DNA of 55,726 nt, taken from an uncultured Porphyromonas sp. (lineage in GTDB: Bacteria; Bacteroidota; Bacteroidia; Bacteroidales; Porphyromonadaceae). The stretch spans positions 1 to 55,726 of the forward strand of contig NZ_CALHVI010000049.1 of assembly GCF_938039215.1 (NCBI RefSeq). The letters are read 5' to 3'. This document shows positions 26,571 through 36,292 of the stretch, one piece after another; the stretch's first letter is position 1; the number at the start of each line of letters is the position of its first letter. The notes beneath the pieces were generated by a model. The model searched no databases. It was not told the origin of the DNA and saw only the letters and a program-made list of their open reading frames with translations. Position numbers and translations under genes: made by a program.

Positions 26571-26578
26571 CAAATATA
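26571..26578 (-). promoter_or_regulatory. -7 box upstream of the DEAD-box helicase
   Basis: The minus strand reads TATATTTG, a TAnnTTTG match, 22 bases before the ATG at 26549. Confidence 0.55.
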
Positions 26579-26748
26579 CCGCTTTTCTTACAATATCTGG
26601 ATGGTTAAGCCTCAGATCCTAAAAAATATCCGAATATCCTCCCCGAGATCCTAAAGGAAAGTGTTGCTCTCTGGCGGCGGAAGTCCCTGAGCCAAAATTA
26701 GGGCTGCTCCAAGCCCTGTAGATACGGCTCTTCTAAGCCCCCCAAAAA

Positions 26749-26834
26749 CGACCCACGGTAGGTCGTCGAAAAAACCTACTGTGGGTCGGTTGACCGACCT
26801 ACCGTGGGTCGTCGAGGCGACCTACAGTAGGTTT
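26749..26834. repeat. Palindrome array D: four 17-bp units at 23-bp pitch
   Basis: Units lie at 26749-26765, 26772-26788, 26795-26811 and 26818-26834 with spacers tcgaaa, gttgac and tcgagg. Central bases are G, T, C, A. Unit 2 opens with AAACC and unit 4 closes with GGTTT, so units 2-4 form a 63-bp core with A- and T-tract edges. The left flank reads gccccccaaaaa and the right tattttgcccc. It lies in a 441-base divergent gap between the helicase and DUF695 genes. Confidence 0.94.
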
Positions 26835-26906
26835 TATTTTGCCCCTCCCCGAGCCTCTCCTCCCGAGGCTTCGCTCACCAGTCCCGAGACTTCCCCAGCT
26901 TCTCTG

Positions 26907-26914
26907 TATCTTTG
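26907..26914 (+). promoter_or_regulatory. -7 box upstream of the DUF695 gene
   Basis: TATCTTTG, an exact TAnnTTTG match, 76 bases before the ATG at 26991. Confidence 0.5.
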
Positions 26915-26990
26915 CGAGCAAAGTCCTCGGGATGAGCCCTCTAAGGGAAGGCTTCAGACCCTAGGCTAGATTGACAAAAAGAGAAGAACT

Positions 26991-27440
26991 ATGATACTGA
27001 CTGATGACTGGTTCACGACACTGAGCCATACCGAGGCGGGGGCACTCGTCTTCGTGACTGTGCGCAAGGGGATCGAAGGCTTCCGCTCCAGCGGGAAGCT
27101 CCGTGTGCGTGTAGATATTAGTTGGCCGTATCCCGCCGAGGCCGATGGAATGCCCGACGAAGAGACCGCCCGACTCATCGAAGACATCGAGCCCAAGCTC
27201 CGACGGATCATGGAGCGGGACAAGCTCGCCATCCTCACGGGGAACTATACAGGCGGCGGGCAGAAGGATTGGACCTTCTACACACGTCACCTCCCCACCT
27301 TCGGCGAGCGACTGAATGCTTGCCTTGAGCCCTATCCTACCCTTCCTCTGGATATTCACTGCGAAGAGGATCCCGACTGGGAAGACTATGCGGAAATGCT
27401 GGCACTCGAGCAGCCCGAGGACGAAGACGGCGAAGCCTAA
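26991..27440 (+). CDS. DUF695-like protein
   Basis: The 149-residue protein resembles DUF695-domain proteins: an N-terminal DDWFTTLSH segment and GQKDWTFYTRHLP (about residues 90-102), the hallmark stretch near the middle. The C-terminus is acidic. No signal peptide is seen, so it should be cytoplasmic. The function of the family is not known. It lies seven bases before the BioG-like gene and is probably co-transcribed with it. Confidence 0.78.
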   Translation: MILTDDWFTTLSHTEAGALVFVTVRKGIEGFRSSGKLRVRVDISWPYPAEADGMPDEETARLIEDIEPKLRRIMERDKLAILTGNYTGGGQKDWTFYTRHLPTFGERLNACLEPYPTLPLDIHCEEDPDWEDYAEMLALEQPEDEDGEA

Positions 27441-27446
27441 CCCGTC

Positions 27447-28136
27447 ATGAAGCAACTCTTTATCCCAAGCTCTTCCTCCGCCTCTTCCCGCCGGCTCATC
27501 CTCTACTTCAATGGCTGGGCATTGGGTCCCGTAGCTATCGAGCATTTGACCGAGGAGCAGGGCTATGATCTGCTTGTCCTCTGGGACTATCGGGATGATG
27601 CGCTGGACTTTGACTTCCACCCTTATAGGGAGCTTCGTCTCGTGGCATGGTCAATGGGTGTATGGGCGGCCGACCGCTTCTTCTCGGAGCATCCCCGCCT
27701 AAGAGAGCACCTTGTCTCGGGCACGGCGGTAGCTGGGACGGGTTACCCTATGGATGATGTCTACGGTATCCCCGAGACGATCTATCAGGCGACGCTCGGG
27801 AGTATTACCGAAGAGAATCGGGTGCGCTTCGATAGACGTATGCTCGGAGGGAAGACCTATCGTCACCTCTACGAAGATGTGCGTGAGCGCCCCACGGATG
27901 TCATCTACGACGAACTCCTTCGTCCCTACACCATCGAGCGTGACCGCCCTCGTCCCGTGCCCAAGCCTCAGGCGCAGGGTCTCTGGTCTCATGCCTTCAT
28001 CGGCGACGATGATCGAGTCATCCCACCCCTAAGTCAAGAGACCTATTGGCGGGAGCAAGGGGTGCCCTTCACCCTCATCGAGCGAGGTGCTCACTATCTC
28101 CTCAGCCACTTCCGCCACTGGCATGAGCTGTGGTAG
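27447..28136 (+). CDS. bioG: BioG-like pimeloyl-ACP methyl ester esterase (DUF452)
   Basis: The 229-residue alpha/beta hydrolase belongs to the DUF452 family, which includes BioG. The nucleophile is Ser69 in LVAWSMGVWAA, FNGWA forms the oxyanion loop near the start, FIGDDDRVIPP supplies an Asp, and His216 is in RGAHYLLSHF. BioG frees pimeloyl-ACP from its methyl ester in biotin synthesis. No other bio genes are in this window; in relatives BioG is often fused to or near bioC, so another esterase role is possible. Confidence 0.82.
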   Translation: MKQLFIPSSSSASSRRLILYFNGWALGPVAIEHLTEEQGYDLLVLWDYRDDALDFDFHPYRELRLVAWSMGVWAADRFFSEHPRLREHLVSGTAVAGTGYPMDDVYGIPETIYQATLGSITEENRVRFDRRMLGGKTYRHLYEDVRERPTDVIYDELLRPYTIERDRPRPVPKPQAQGLWSHAFIGDDDRVIPPLSQETYWREQGVPFTLIERGAHYLLSHFRHWHELW

Positions 28137-28162
28137 TCGCCCCGCCTAAGTACTGAAATATC

Positions 28163-28205
28163 AGAGCCGAGATCCCCACTCTACTGAGGGTCTCGGCTCT
28201 CTGGT
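28163..28205 (+). terminator. Intrinsic terminator after the BioG-like gene
   Basis: AGAGCCGAGA (28163-28172) pairs perfectly with TCTCGGCTCT (28191-28200), with further CCC/GGG pairs inside, then ctggttttt. It separates the plus-strand BioG-like gene from the convergent dipeptidase gene. Confidence 0.75.
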
Positions 28206-28223
28206 TTTTGGAGGGAGGAGGGG

Positions 28224-29672
28224 CTAAGCGCCGTGGAACTCGTACTCGGCTTGGATGTCTTCCGTTAGGCGAGTGAAGAGCGTTTCGATCAGTTCGTCCG
28301 TGACATCTAGAGCGGAGCGAAGGAGCTGGTCAGAGAAGGCCTGAAGTAGGTCTTGCGCCCGTAGAGGCTGGGTCTTGTAGATGGCCAGATACTGCTCTTC
28401 CATCTCACGCTGACGCTGGTCGGCTTCGGCTTCGAAGGCGGCATAGGTCTCCTTGATCAGCGGGGCATAGCGGTTGTAGTTCACCATGCCGAGGGCTTGC
28501 ACCTTGCGGAACTTCCAGTAGGCGGACTCGTGCGACGAGTGGTTGGTGCCCTTGGTGTATGCCTTGGGATAGGAGTGGACACCCTGATAGAGGGGGAGGA
28601 AGACACCGAGGTCAGCCATCCCTAGGGCGACATAGTTCACTCGGCCGATGGCCTGTGGTAGCTCGGAGCGCACCTGCAGGATATGTGTCTGCGTCGTGCG
28701 GAAGATGGAGACGGGGCGATAGACCTCCTTGGGATTCTGATGGAGGTAGGGGTCGTGGTCGGTGCCGTCGTAGTGGAAGCGGAAGAGTTCGCGGAGCTTA
28801 CAGAGAGAGATGGGTTCGGAAGCTTGGGCGAAGACGGGGAAGGTATTCCGTGTGACATCGTTGGGGATGGATGGGCTGAGCTTCCCCTGCAAGCCCCAGA
28901 CACGAGGATAGTTGTAAGTCGTGTCGAGCTCTACATCTCGGATATAGGCTTCGTGGAAGTCAAAGGCTCCTCGGTTGGGGTCATAGAGCCCGTGCTGGAT
29001 AGCGAACTCGATGAGATCCTCCGAGGCGAGGTAGTTCGCCTTGTCCAGAGGATCGTACTGACGGAAGCGGCTCTGATTGCCCGTGACGAAGTACTGATCT
29101 TCGGGCATACGTGTAGCGAGCCAGCGGTGTCCAGAGGCGGTCTCCAGATACCAGATCTCGTGACTGTCGACGAAGCCGACACCGAAGCCTTCGGCCACAC
29201 CGTGCTCGGTGATCAGAGCGCCCAGACGCTCGACACCCTCACGGGCGGAGCGGATGTAGGGCAGGACGATGTTGAAGACCGAGTTCTCAGCCACACCTTC
29301 GGGGACGAGGGGGTCGGCTTGGAGGGCTCGGTCACTGCTGAAGATACTTTCGGTAGCACTCATCCCCACACCAGCGGTATTGAAGCCCGCACTTCCCCAG
29401 TGTCCGTGCAGGTGGTAGGGGGCAAGGGCGGAGTAGCCGAGCGCTTCCTTGGGTAGGTCGCAGCGGAAGGGGCTATCGAGGGCGACGAAGCGCTCGGGGC
29501 CCTGCTCGGTATCTCGATAGAGCTCTAGGTTCTTCGCTAGGACAGCGTTCCAGTCTTCGCTACGGGCGACGATCATGGAGCCATCAGCGGTGTGCTTACC
29601 ACCGACGATGATGGTGGTGCATTCGGAGGGGTAGCGGTCGGTGGACGGCTGTCGGAGGTTTTCCTGTTCCAT
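28224..29672 (-). CDS. C69-family dipeptidase
   Basis: The protein belongs to peptidase family C69 (PepD-like), Ntn-hydrolase dipeptidases. The conserved start is CTTIIVGGKHTADGSMIVAR, where the cysteine (residue 18 from the chosen start) would become the N-terminal nucleophile after removal of the first residues. I chose the ATG at 29672 (MEQENLRQPS); the frame reaches 29711 but the extra 13 residues are not conserved. No clear export signal is visible. Further family landmarks are SEDWNAV, FNTAGVGMSATES and YLETASGHRWLA. Related Porphyromonas proteins use peptides as their main carbon and energy source, so a nutrient role is likely. Confidence 0.92.
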   Translation of the reverse strand: MEQENLRQPSTDRYPSECTTIIVGGKHTADGSMIVARSEDWNAVLAKNLELYRDTEQGPERFVALDSPFRCDLPKEALGYSALAPYHLHGHWGSAGFNTAGVGMSATESIFSSDRALQADPLVPEGVAENSVFNIVLPYIRSAREGVERLGALITEHGVAEGFGVGFVDSHEIWYLETASGHRWLATRMPEDQYFVTGNQSRFRQYDPLDKANYLASEDLIEFAIQHGLYDPNRGAFDFHEAYIRDVELDTTYNYPRVWGLQGKLSPSIPNDVTRNTFPVFAQASEPISLCKLRELFRFHYDGTDHDPYLHQNPKEVYRPVSIFRTTQTHILQVRSELPQAIGRVNYVALGMADLGVFLPLYQGVHSYPKAYTKGTNHSSHESAYWKFRKVQALGMVNYNRYAPLIKETYAAFEAEADQRQREMEEQYLAIYKTQPLRAQDLLQAFSDQLLRSALDVTDELIETLFTRLTEDIQAEYEFHGA

Positions 29673-29883
29673 GTCTTTCTGTATTTGTAGTTGAGTGAAT
29701 GGGCGACGCACACTTTTGGGGTGAATGCGGGGCTCGGTGTATCGACTACAATGTTACGGCTTTTTGCGGGGAGCATCAATACCTAAAAGGGGGGATTTCT
29801 ACCTATCGAAGGGGCAGAGGACGGTAGCCGATTGTACATTTTCGCTATCCGCTCTGAGACTGCTCTCCCGCAGCCCCCAAAAC

Positions 29884-29992
29884 AACCCTACCGTGGGTCG
29901 CCGAAAAAACCTACTGTAGGTCGTCTCGGCGACCCACGGTAGGTCGGTCGACCGACCCACAGTGGGTTTTCAGAGCGACCCACCGTAGGTCA
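29884..29992. repeat. Palindrome array E: five 17-bp units at 23-bp pitch
   Basis: Units lie at 29884-29900, 29907-29923, 29930-29946, 29953-29969 and 29976-29992 with spacers ccgaaa, tctcgg, gtcgac and tcagag. Central bases are C, T, G, A, C; units 2-5 are the reverse-complement order of arrays A, B, D and G. Unit 2 opens AAACC and unit 4 closes GGTTT. It is in a 467-base divergent gap between the dipeptidase and coiled-coil genes. The left flank reads gcccccaaaa. Confidence 0.94.
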
Positions 29993-30108
29993 CTTTTTAG
30001 TCCCTCGCTACAGCGGGTCTGGTAGGATGGTGTCTCCCGCACTTCGGGTAGCGTGCAGATAATCCCACTCGCTTAGACGCTTTTAGCCCTCCTCCCAGTA
30101 AAAAAACG

Positions 30109-30116
30109 TACCTTTG
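30109..30116 (+). promoter_or_regulatory. -7 box upstream of the coiled-coil / zapA / rny run
   Basis: TACCTTTG, an exact TAnnTTTG match, 23 bases before the ATG at 30140. Confidence 0.6.
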
Positions 30117-30139
30117 CGCCTACAAGGAATGACGACGCT

Positions 30140-30481
30140 ATGACCCAAGCAGAAGACGCAGAGCTCCAGCGCCTAGAAGTCAATATCCAACGTCTCGTTG
30201 GGATTGTCGCAGAGCAGAACGAGAAGATCGCTCAGCTCAAGGAGCTTCTCCTGCAACGGGACGAAGCTCTTCGTGCGATGCAGGAAGAGCTTCAGTCAGC
30301 GCGACGACACGAAGCTACCGTAGCCCTTGCCTCGGCCCTCAGTACACCTCGTGCAGAGGACGATCGCCGACAGGAGGCTCGGAAGCTCCTCGATGGGATC
30401 ATCAGTCAGTTGGATCGCTGTATCAGCCAGCTCGCTACCGAGCCGGAGACGATACACGAGTCTGAACCCGAGATCAAGTAA
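30140..30481 (+). CDS. Coiled-coil protein upstream of zapA
   Basis: The 113-residue protein is almost wholly a predicted coiled coil: a Leu/Ile heptad run from about residue 8 to 58 (ELQRLEVNIQRLVGIVAEQN and following), then a charged helix near 75-95 and an acidic tail. No family was assigned. Its place, 43 bases before zapA and then rny, matches small coiled-coil genes next to zapA in other Bacteroidota. A division-related role, as in ZapB-type partners, is inference from position. Confidence 0.72.
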   Translation: MTQAEDAELQRLEVNIQRLVGIVAEQNEKIAQLKELLLQRDEALRAMQEELQSARRHEATVALASALSTPRAEDDRRQEARKLLDGIISQLDRCISQLATEPETIHESEPEIK

Positions 30482-30524
30482 GAGACCGAATAGCTAGGGA
30501 CTCTATGAGCCCTGCTCCCGATAT

Positions 30525-30881
30525 ATGGAACCCGATACCAGCCTAGAGGCTCAGCAGCGCATTACCCTCGCTGTCGAGCATGCCCGCCTCTCGCTCCGTG
30601 TCCCTCGCTCCGAGGAACGCCTTTACCGAGAGGCTGGGGAAGAGCTTGCCAATACGCTGCGTATCTACCGCCGGAAGTATCCCAATCGCTCCGAGGTGCC
30701 TAACGAAGGCTACCTAGCGATGGCTGCTATCGATATCGCTACCCGCTACAAGCAGGTGCACGCCTCTCTCGAGGCGCACACCCAAGAGTTGACCCCGAAG
30801 CTCCAGAAGCTCAACGGCCAACTTGAGAAGCTGATCCGCCAGGCTCGCGAGCTTATTGATTCGCCCCTCGCTTCGCCCTGA
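30525..30881 (+). CDS. zapA: Cell-division protein ZapA-like
   Basis: The 118-residue protein fits ZapA in size and layout: an N-terminal globular domain with a strand-rich start (QRITLAVEHARLSLRVPRSEE), then YREAGEELANTLRIYRRKY, an AMAAIDIATRY helix and a C-terminal coiled coil. ZapA bundles FtsZ filaments at the Z-ring. The rny start follows after 49 bases. The call rests on layout and the conserved zapA - rny neighbourhood. Confidence 0.82.
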   Translation: MEPDTSLEAQQRITLAVEHARLSLRVPRSEERLYREAGEELANTLRIYRRKYPNRSEVPNEGYLAMAAIDIATRYKQVHASLEAHTQELTPKLQKLNGQLEKLIRQARELIDSPLASP

Positions 30882-30930
30882 TCGCCACAGCGTCCCTCTC
30901 CTTCAGCACTACTTTTATTATCGACAAGGA

Positions 30931-32514
30931 ATGGGAACAATTACCATCATCATCATTTGCATCGCCGCGCTCCTGCTCGGCGCTGCCCTCTCGTGGCTTC
31001 TGACGGAGCGTGTGCTCGGTCAGAAGACCCGATCTATACTCGCCGAAGCGCAGCGCGAAGCCGAGGTCCTGAAGCAGAAGAAGCTACTTGAAGTCAAGGA
31101 GAAGTTCCTCCAGCTCAAGGGTGATCTAGAGCAACAGGTCGCTCAGCGCAATAATAAACTCAAGCAGATCGAGGGTCGCCTCAAAGCTCGTGAGCAAGAG
31201 CTCTCCCAGCGTCAGAGCGACGTGGAGAAGCGCAACCAAGAGATCGATGTCCTCAAGGAGAAGCTCGCCCTGCAGAGCGAAGGTGTCGAGCTCAAGAAGG
31301 AAGAGTACGAAGTGAAGAAGGCGGAATTCGAAGAGAAGAAGGCCGAACTGGAGCTGCTCCGTCAGAGCGAACAGAAGCGTCTCGAAGCCCTCGGCGAACT
31401 GTCCGCCGACGAAGCTCGTGAGCGTCTCATCGAGAGCCTGCGTGCCGAAGCTAAGGATCAGGCTCAGGGCTATATCAATGAGATCGTCGAAGAGGCAAAG
31501 ATGACCGCAAACAAGGAGGCGAAGAAGATCGTCATCCAGTCCATCCAGCGTGTCGCTACCGAGACGGCGATCGAGAACTCCGTCACCGTCTTCCACATCG
31601 AGAGCGATGAGATCAAGGGCCGTATCATCGGCCGTGAGGGGCGTAATATCCGTGCTCTTGAGGCCGCTACTGGCATCGAGATCATCGTCGACGATACTCC
31701 CGAAGCCATCGTCCTCTCTAGCTTCGACCCCGTGCGCCGTGAGGTGGCACGTCTTGCCCTTCATCAGCTCGTGCAGGATGGTCGTATCCACCCCGCCCGC
31801 ATCGAAGAAGTGGTATCTAAGGTGCGTAAGCAAATAGAAGAAGAGATCATCGAGACGGGGAAGCGTACTGTCATCGACCTTGGGATCCATGGCATGCACC
31901 CCGAGCTCATTCGCCTCATCGGGAAGATGAAGTATCGCTCCTCCTACGGGCAGAATCTCCTGCAGCACTCCCGTGAGACCGCCAACCTCTGCGCCGTCAT
32001 GGCCAGCGAACTCGGCCTTAACCCCAAGCATGCTAAGCGTGCAGGTCTTCTCCATGACATAGGTAAGGTGCCCGATGACGAGCCCGAACTCCCACACGCT
32101 CTCCTTGGGATGAAGCTCTGCGAGAAGTACAAGGAGAAAGCCAATATCTGCAATGCCGTCGGCGCTCACCACGACGAGATCGAGATGGAGAGCCTTATCG
32201 CTCCTATTGTACAAGTCTGTGATGCCATCAGTGGCGCTCGTCCAGGGGCTCGCCGTGAGATCGTAGAGGCCTATATCAAACGTCTCAATGATCTAGAGCA
32301 GCTTGCCCTCTCTTACCCTGGGGTGGTGAAGACCTACGCTATTCAGGCAGGTCGTGAGCTACGTGTCATCGTCGGGGCAGAGAACACCGACGACAGCAGC
32401 ATCGCTACCCTTTCGGCTGAGATCGCTAAGCGTATTCAGGATGAGATGACCTACCCTGGGCAGGTCAAGATCACCGTCATCCGCGAGACCCGCAGCGTCA
32501 GCTACGCCAAGTAG
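30931..32514 (+). CDS. rny: Ribonuclease Y
   Basis: Membrane-anchored endoribonuclease of 527 residues that starts bulk mRNA decay. A single N-terminal membrane helix (MGTITIIIICIAALLLGAAL) is followed by a long coiled coil to about residue 200. The KH domain carries GRIIGREGRNIRAL, and the HD domain has NLLQHSRE and GLLHDIGK with the metal-binding His-Asp pair. I chose the ATG at 30931 because the longer frame starts inside zapA and delays the membrane helix. Possible link to the RicT-like protein in this window, as in Bacillus, is inference. Confidence 0.96.
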   Translation: MGTITIIIICIAALLLGAALSWLLTERVLGQKTRSILAEAQREAEVLKQKKLLEVKEKFLQLKGDLEQQVAQRNNKLKQIEGRLKAREQELSQRQSDVEKRNQEIDVLKEKLALQSEGVELKKEEYEVKKAEFEEKKAELELLRQSEQKRLEALGELSADEARERLIESLRAEAKDQAQGYINEIVEEAKMTANKEAKKIVIQSIQRVATETAIENSVTVFHIESDEIKGRIIGREGRNIRALEAATGIEIIVDDTPEAIVLSSFDPVRREVARLALHQLVQDGRIHPARIEEVVSKVRKQIEEEIIETGKRTVIDLGIHGMHPELIRLIGKMKYRSSYGQNLLQHSRETANLCAVMASELGLNPKHAKRAGLLHDIGKVPDDEPELPHALLGMKLCEKYKEKANICNAVGAHHDEIEMESLIAPIVQVCDAISGARPGARREIVEAYIKRLNDLEQLALSYPGVVKTYAIQAGRELRVIVGAENTDDSSIATLSAEIAKRIQDEMTYPGQVKITVIRETRSVSYAK

Positions 32515-32633
32515 CTAAGGGGGATGTGAGGGGTAGACTCTTGCTCCTCGCTCACCCGAAGATGATATGTGGCAACTAAATTCCCTCGCTCCGTGTTTAC
32601 AGATCAAGAGGAATAACCATCCATATTCATTGC

Positions 32634-34079
32634 ATGCAAGATAACGATCAGATCATCGACGAGGTCACCTCGAGCGATTATAAATATGGCTTCACGACGG
32701 ACATCGACACCGAGACCATCGGCAAGGGACTCAGCGAAGAGACCGTACGCCTGATCTCGGCGAAGAAGGAAGAGCCAGAGTGGCTCCTCGAATTCCGTCT
32801 AGAGGCTTTCCGTCACTGGCTGACGCTTCAGCAACCCGACTGGGCCCTGCTGAAGATCCCCCCTATCGATTACCAAGACATCATCTATTACGCTGCTCCG
32901 AAGAAGAAGCAGGGACCCAAGAGCCTCGATGAGGTAGATCCCGAGCTCCTGCGTACCTTCGAGAAGCTGGGTATTCCCCTAGAGGAGCAGAAGATCCTCA
33001 GTGGGATCGCCGTAGATGCTGTGATGGACTCTGTCTCCGTCAAGACGACCTTCCGTGAGACACTCGCCGAGAAGGGCATCATCTTCTGCTCCTTCAGCGA
33101 AGCCGTCCGTGAGTACCCCGACCTCGTCAAGAAATATCTAGGTGCGGTCGTACCCTACACTGACAATTACTTCGCAGCGCTGAACTCCGCAGTCTTCAGT
33201 GACGGCTCCTTCGTCTACATCCCCAAGGGGACACGCTGTCCGATGGAGCTCTCCACTTATTTCCGTATCAACGCCATCAACACGGGGCAGTTTGAGCGTA
33301 CGCTCATCGTCGCCGACGAAGGTGCTTACGTCTCCTACCTCGAGGGTTGTACCGCTCCCCAGCGTGATGAGAATCAGCTTCATGCCGCTATCGTCGAGAT
33401 CATCGTCGAGCAGGATGCTGAGGTGAAGTATTCGACCGTGCAGAACTGGTATCCTGGTGATAAGGAGGGCAAGGGTGGGGTCTACAACTTCGTCACCAAG
33501 CGAGGCCATTGCCGTGGTGCTCGCTCTAAGCTCTCTTGGACACAAGTGGAGACGGGTTCGGCGATCACTTGGAAGTACCCCAGCTGTGTGCTCGAGGGGG
33601 ATGACTCCGTAGCAGAGTTCTACTCCGTAGCGGTGACGAATAACTTCCAGCAGGCCGACACGGGGACGAAGATGATCCACCTCGGTAAGAATACCCGTAG
33701 CCGTATCGTCTCCAAGGGGATCAGTGCAGGGCAGAGTCAGAATAGCTACCGTGGCCTCGTATATGCTGGTCCGAACGCAGAGAATGCCCGCAACCATTCG
33801 CAGTGCGATAGCCTTCTGCTCTCTGACCGCTGTGGCGCTCATACCTTCCCCTACGTACACGTAGATAATGACACCGCCATCGTCGAGCATGAAGCTACCA
33901 CGAGCAAGATCAGCGAAGATCAGATCTTCTACTGCCAGCAGCGTGGTATCGGAGTCGAAGAGGCAGTAGGCCTCATCGTCAATGGCTACGCCAAGGAAGT
34001 CATGAACAAGCTCCCGATGGAGTTCGCTGTCGAAGCACAGAAGCTACTCTCCATCTCACTTGAAGGCTCCGTAGGTTAG
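32634..34079 (+). CDS. sufB: Fe-S cluster assembly protein SufB
   Basis: Scaffold component of the SUF iron-sulfur assembly machine, 481 residues. Family stretches include GIAVDAVMDSVSVKTTF, SDGSFVYIPKGTRCPMELST and a C-terminal HEATTSKISEDQIFY with the QRGI segment. It forms the SufBC2D complex with the next two genes. sufC follows after 55 bases and sufD six bases later, giving a compact sufBCD unit with an intrinsic terminator beyond it. Confidence 0.97.
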   Translation: MQDNDQIIDEVTSSDYKYGFTTDIDTETIGKGLSEETVRLISAKKEEPEWLLEFRLEAFRHWLTLQQPDWALLKIPPIDYQDIIYYAAPKKKQGPKSLDEVDPELLRTFEKLGIPLEEQKILSGIAVDAVMDSVSVKTTFRETLAEKGIIFCSFSEAVREYPDLVKKYLGAVVPYTDNYFAALNSAVFSDGSFVYIPKGTRCPMELSTYFRINAINTGQFERTLIVADEGAYVSYLEGCTAPQRDENQLHAAIVEIIVEQDAEVKYSTVQNWYPGDKEGKGGVYNFVTKRGHCRGARSKLSWTQVETGSAITWKYPSCVLEGDDSVAEFYSVAVTNNFQQADTGTKMIHLGKNTRSRIVSKGISAGQSQNSYRGLVYAGPNAENARNHSQCDSLLLSDRCGAHTFPYVHVDNDTAIVEHEATTSKISEDQIFYCQQRGIGVEEAVGLIVNGYAKEVMNKLPMEFAVEAQKLLSISLEGSVG

Positions 34080-34134
34080 TCCTTCTAGGTGAGCATACCC
34101 ACACCATCCTTATTACTACCCATATCATAGATAT

Positions 34135-34887
<753 letters not shown>

Positions 34888-34893
34888 GGGTCT

Positions 34894-36111
34894 ATGGAAG
34901 CGATCACCAAGCAGTATCTCGATCTCTACGCTGCCTACAGCCAAGAGCTACGAGAGTGCCCCCAGCTCCTCGGTCACTACCGAGAAGGGGCTTACGACAC
35001 CTTTGCTCGCCTAGGACTCCCTCGCTTCAAGAGCGAAGACTACCAGCGTACAGATCTGGCGAAGCTCTTCGCTGGCGACTGGAAGTTCCTCCTCTCCGAA
35101 GGGTCTCCCTACTGGGCATCTCAAGCCTTCCCTGAAGGGATCTTCATCGGTGCTCTCTCTGACTTCATTCGCCTCTATCCCGAGGTGGCCAAGGAGTACT
35201 ACGGACGCATTGCCTCGGCAGAGACGGACCCCCTTGTAGCACTCAATACGCTCTTCACCGCTGAGGGCTTCGTCGTCTATATCCCTCGAGGAGCGAAGAT
35301 GCCTGGGCATATCGAGCTCCGTTCCATCCTACCCAGCCGAGCTGGGCATATCTCCGTAGAGCGTGCGCTCATCATCGTCGAAGATGATGCCGAAGCTACG
35401 CTGTACTTCGAGGATTGTCCCGAAGAGGCTGGTCGAGCTATGGCACTGCGCACCCTCGAAGTCTATGTAGGGCGTCGAGCTCGCTTTGCCCTCATCGACC
35501 GAGAGGAGTCTAGCGAAGAGCGTATCCGTATCACTTCGACCTACGTCCGTCAGATGAAGCAGAGTGTCGTCGATCTAAGTGGGCTAACGCTTGCTAATGG
35601 CACGACACGTAATAACTTCTTCATCAAGCTAGCAGAAGAGGAGGCCGACCTCAAGGTCTCAGGCTTCTCTCTGACGGCAGGAGGTGCACATACGGATAAC
35701 TTCTCCTTCATCGAGCACGCAGTACCGCACTGTACCTCCGATGAGCTCTTCAAGTATATCCTCCGTGACGAGAGCCGAGGTGTCTTCACGGGTCGTATCC
35801 TCGTAGCGCAAGATGCGCAGAAGACGCAGGCCTATCAGAATAACCGCAACCTGCTCCTCTCTCCTTCGGCTCGCATGCAGTCGAAGCCCCAGCTGGAGAT
35901 CTATGCCGACGATGTGAAGTGCTCCCACGGGATGACCACGGGTCAGCTCAGCGAGGAAGCGCTCTTCTACATGCGTCAGCGAGGCATCTCCCTTGAGGAA
36001 GCTCGCCTGATGCTCAGCAATGCCTTTGCTTCGGATGTCCTAGCTCGTATCCCTGTCGAAGAGCTAGCCGGCACCCTTCGCTCCCGTGTAGAGGAGCGCC
36101 TGCGCCGATAG
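34894..36111 (+). CDS. sufD: Fe-S cluster assembly protein SufD
   Basis: The 405-residue partner of SufB in the SUF complex. It shows the SufB/SufD beta-helix core (GFVVYIPRGAKMPGHIEL, SFIEHAVPHCTSDELFKYIL) and the conserved ending DVKCSHGMTTGQLSEEALFYMRQ in pieces. No cysteine desulfurase (sufS) or sulfur-transfer gene follows, although one often does; the next gene is a U32 peptidase. Those partners must be elsewhere. Confidence 0.95.
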   Translation: MEAITKQYLDLYAAYSQELRECPQLLGHYREGAYDTFARLGLPRFKSEDYQRTDLAKLFAGDWKFLLSEGSPYWASQAFPEGIFIGALSDFIRLYPEVAKEYYGRIASAETDPLVALNTLFTAEGFVVYIPRGAKMPGHIELRSILPSRAGHISVERALIIVEDDAEATLYFEDCPEEAGRAMALRTLEVYVGRRARFALIDREESSEERIRITSTYVRQMKQSVVDLSGLTLANGTTRNNFFIKLAEEEADLKVSGFSLTAGGAHTDNFSFIEHAVPHCTSDELFKYILRDESRGVFTGRILVAQDAQKTQAYQNNRNLLLSPSARMQSKPQLEIYADDVKCSHGMTTGQLSEEALFYMRQRGISLEEARLMLSNAFASDVLARIPVEELAGTLRSRVEERLRR

Positions 36112-36142
36112 CTTCGGCACCATCCATCCCCTTCTCTAGAGA

Positions 36143-36190
36143 CCAGCCCTCTGAGCGGTGTCGCTACGATGCGCCAGAGGGTTGGTTTTT
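36143..36190 (+). terminator. Intrinsic terminator after sufBCD
   Basis: CCAGCCCTCTG (36143-36153) pairs with CAGAGGGTTGG (36175-36185), one G-T pair included, followed by TTTTT. It closes the suf unit. Confidence 0.8.
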
Positions 36191-36292
36191 ATCTAGGTTT
36201 ACTAGCCTGTCCCGTCCCTTGTGATCCTCCGAGAGGAGCTTATCCTAGGGTGGGAAGGCCCCCTTTCACTTGATCCATCTATTTACTCCCCT

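Noticed and set aside
28683..29456. 257-codon ORF antisense to the C69 dipeptidase
   Set aside because: Complement of strongly biased codons; no independent support.
31126..32214. 362-codon ORF antisense to rny
   Set aside because: Codon bias in a G+C-rich core gene keeps the opposite frame open; no motif or promoter, and rny is certain.
33138..33890. 250-codon ORF antisense to sufB
   Set aside because: Shadow of a certain gene, with no promoter or known domain.
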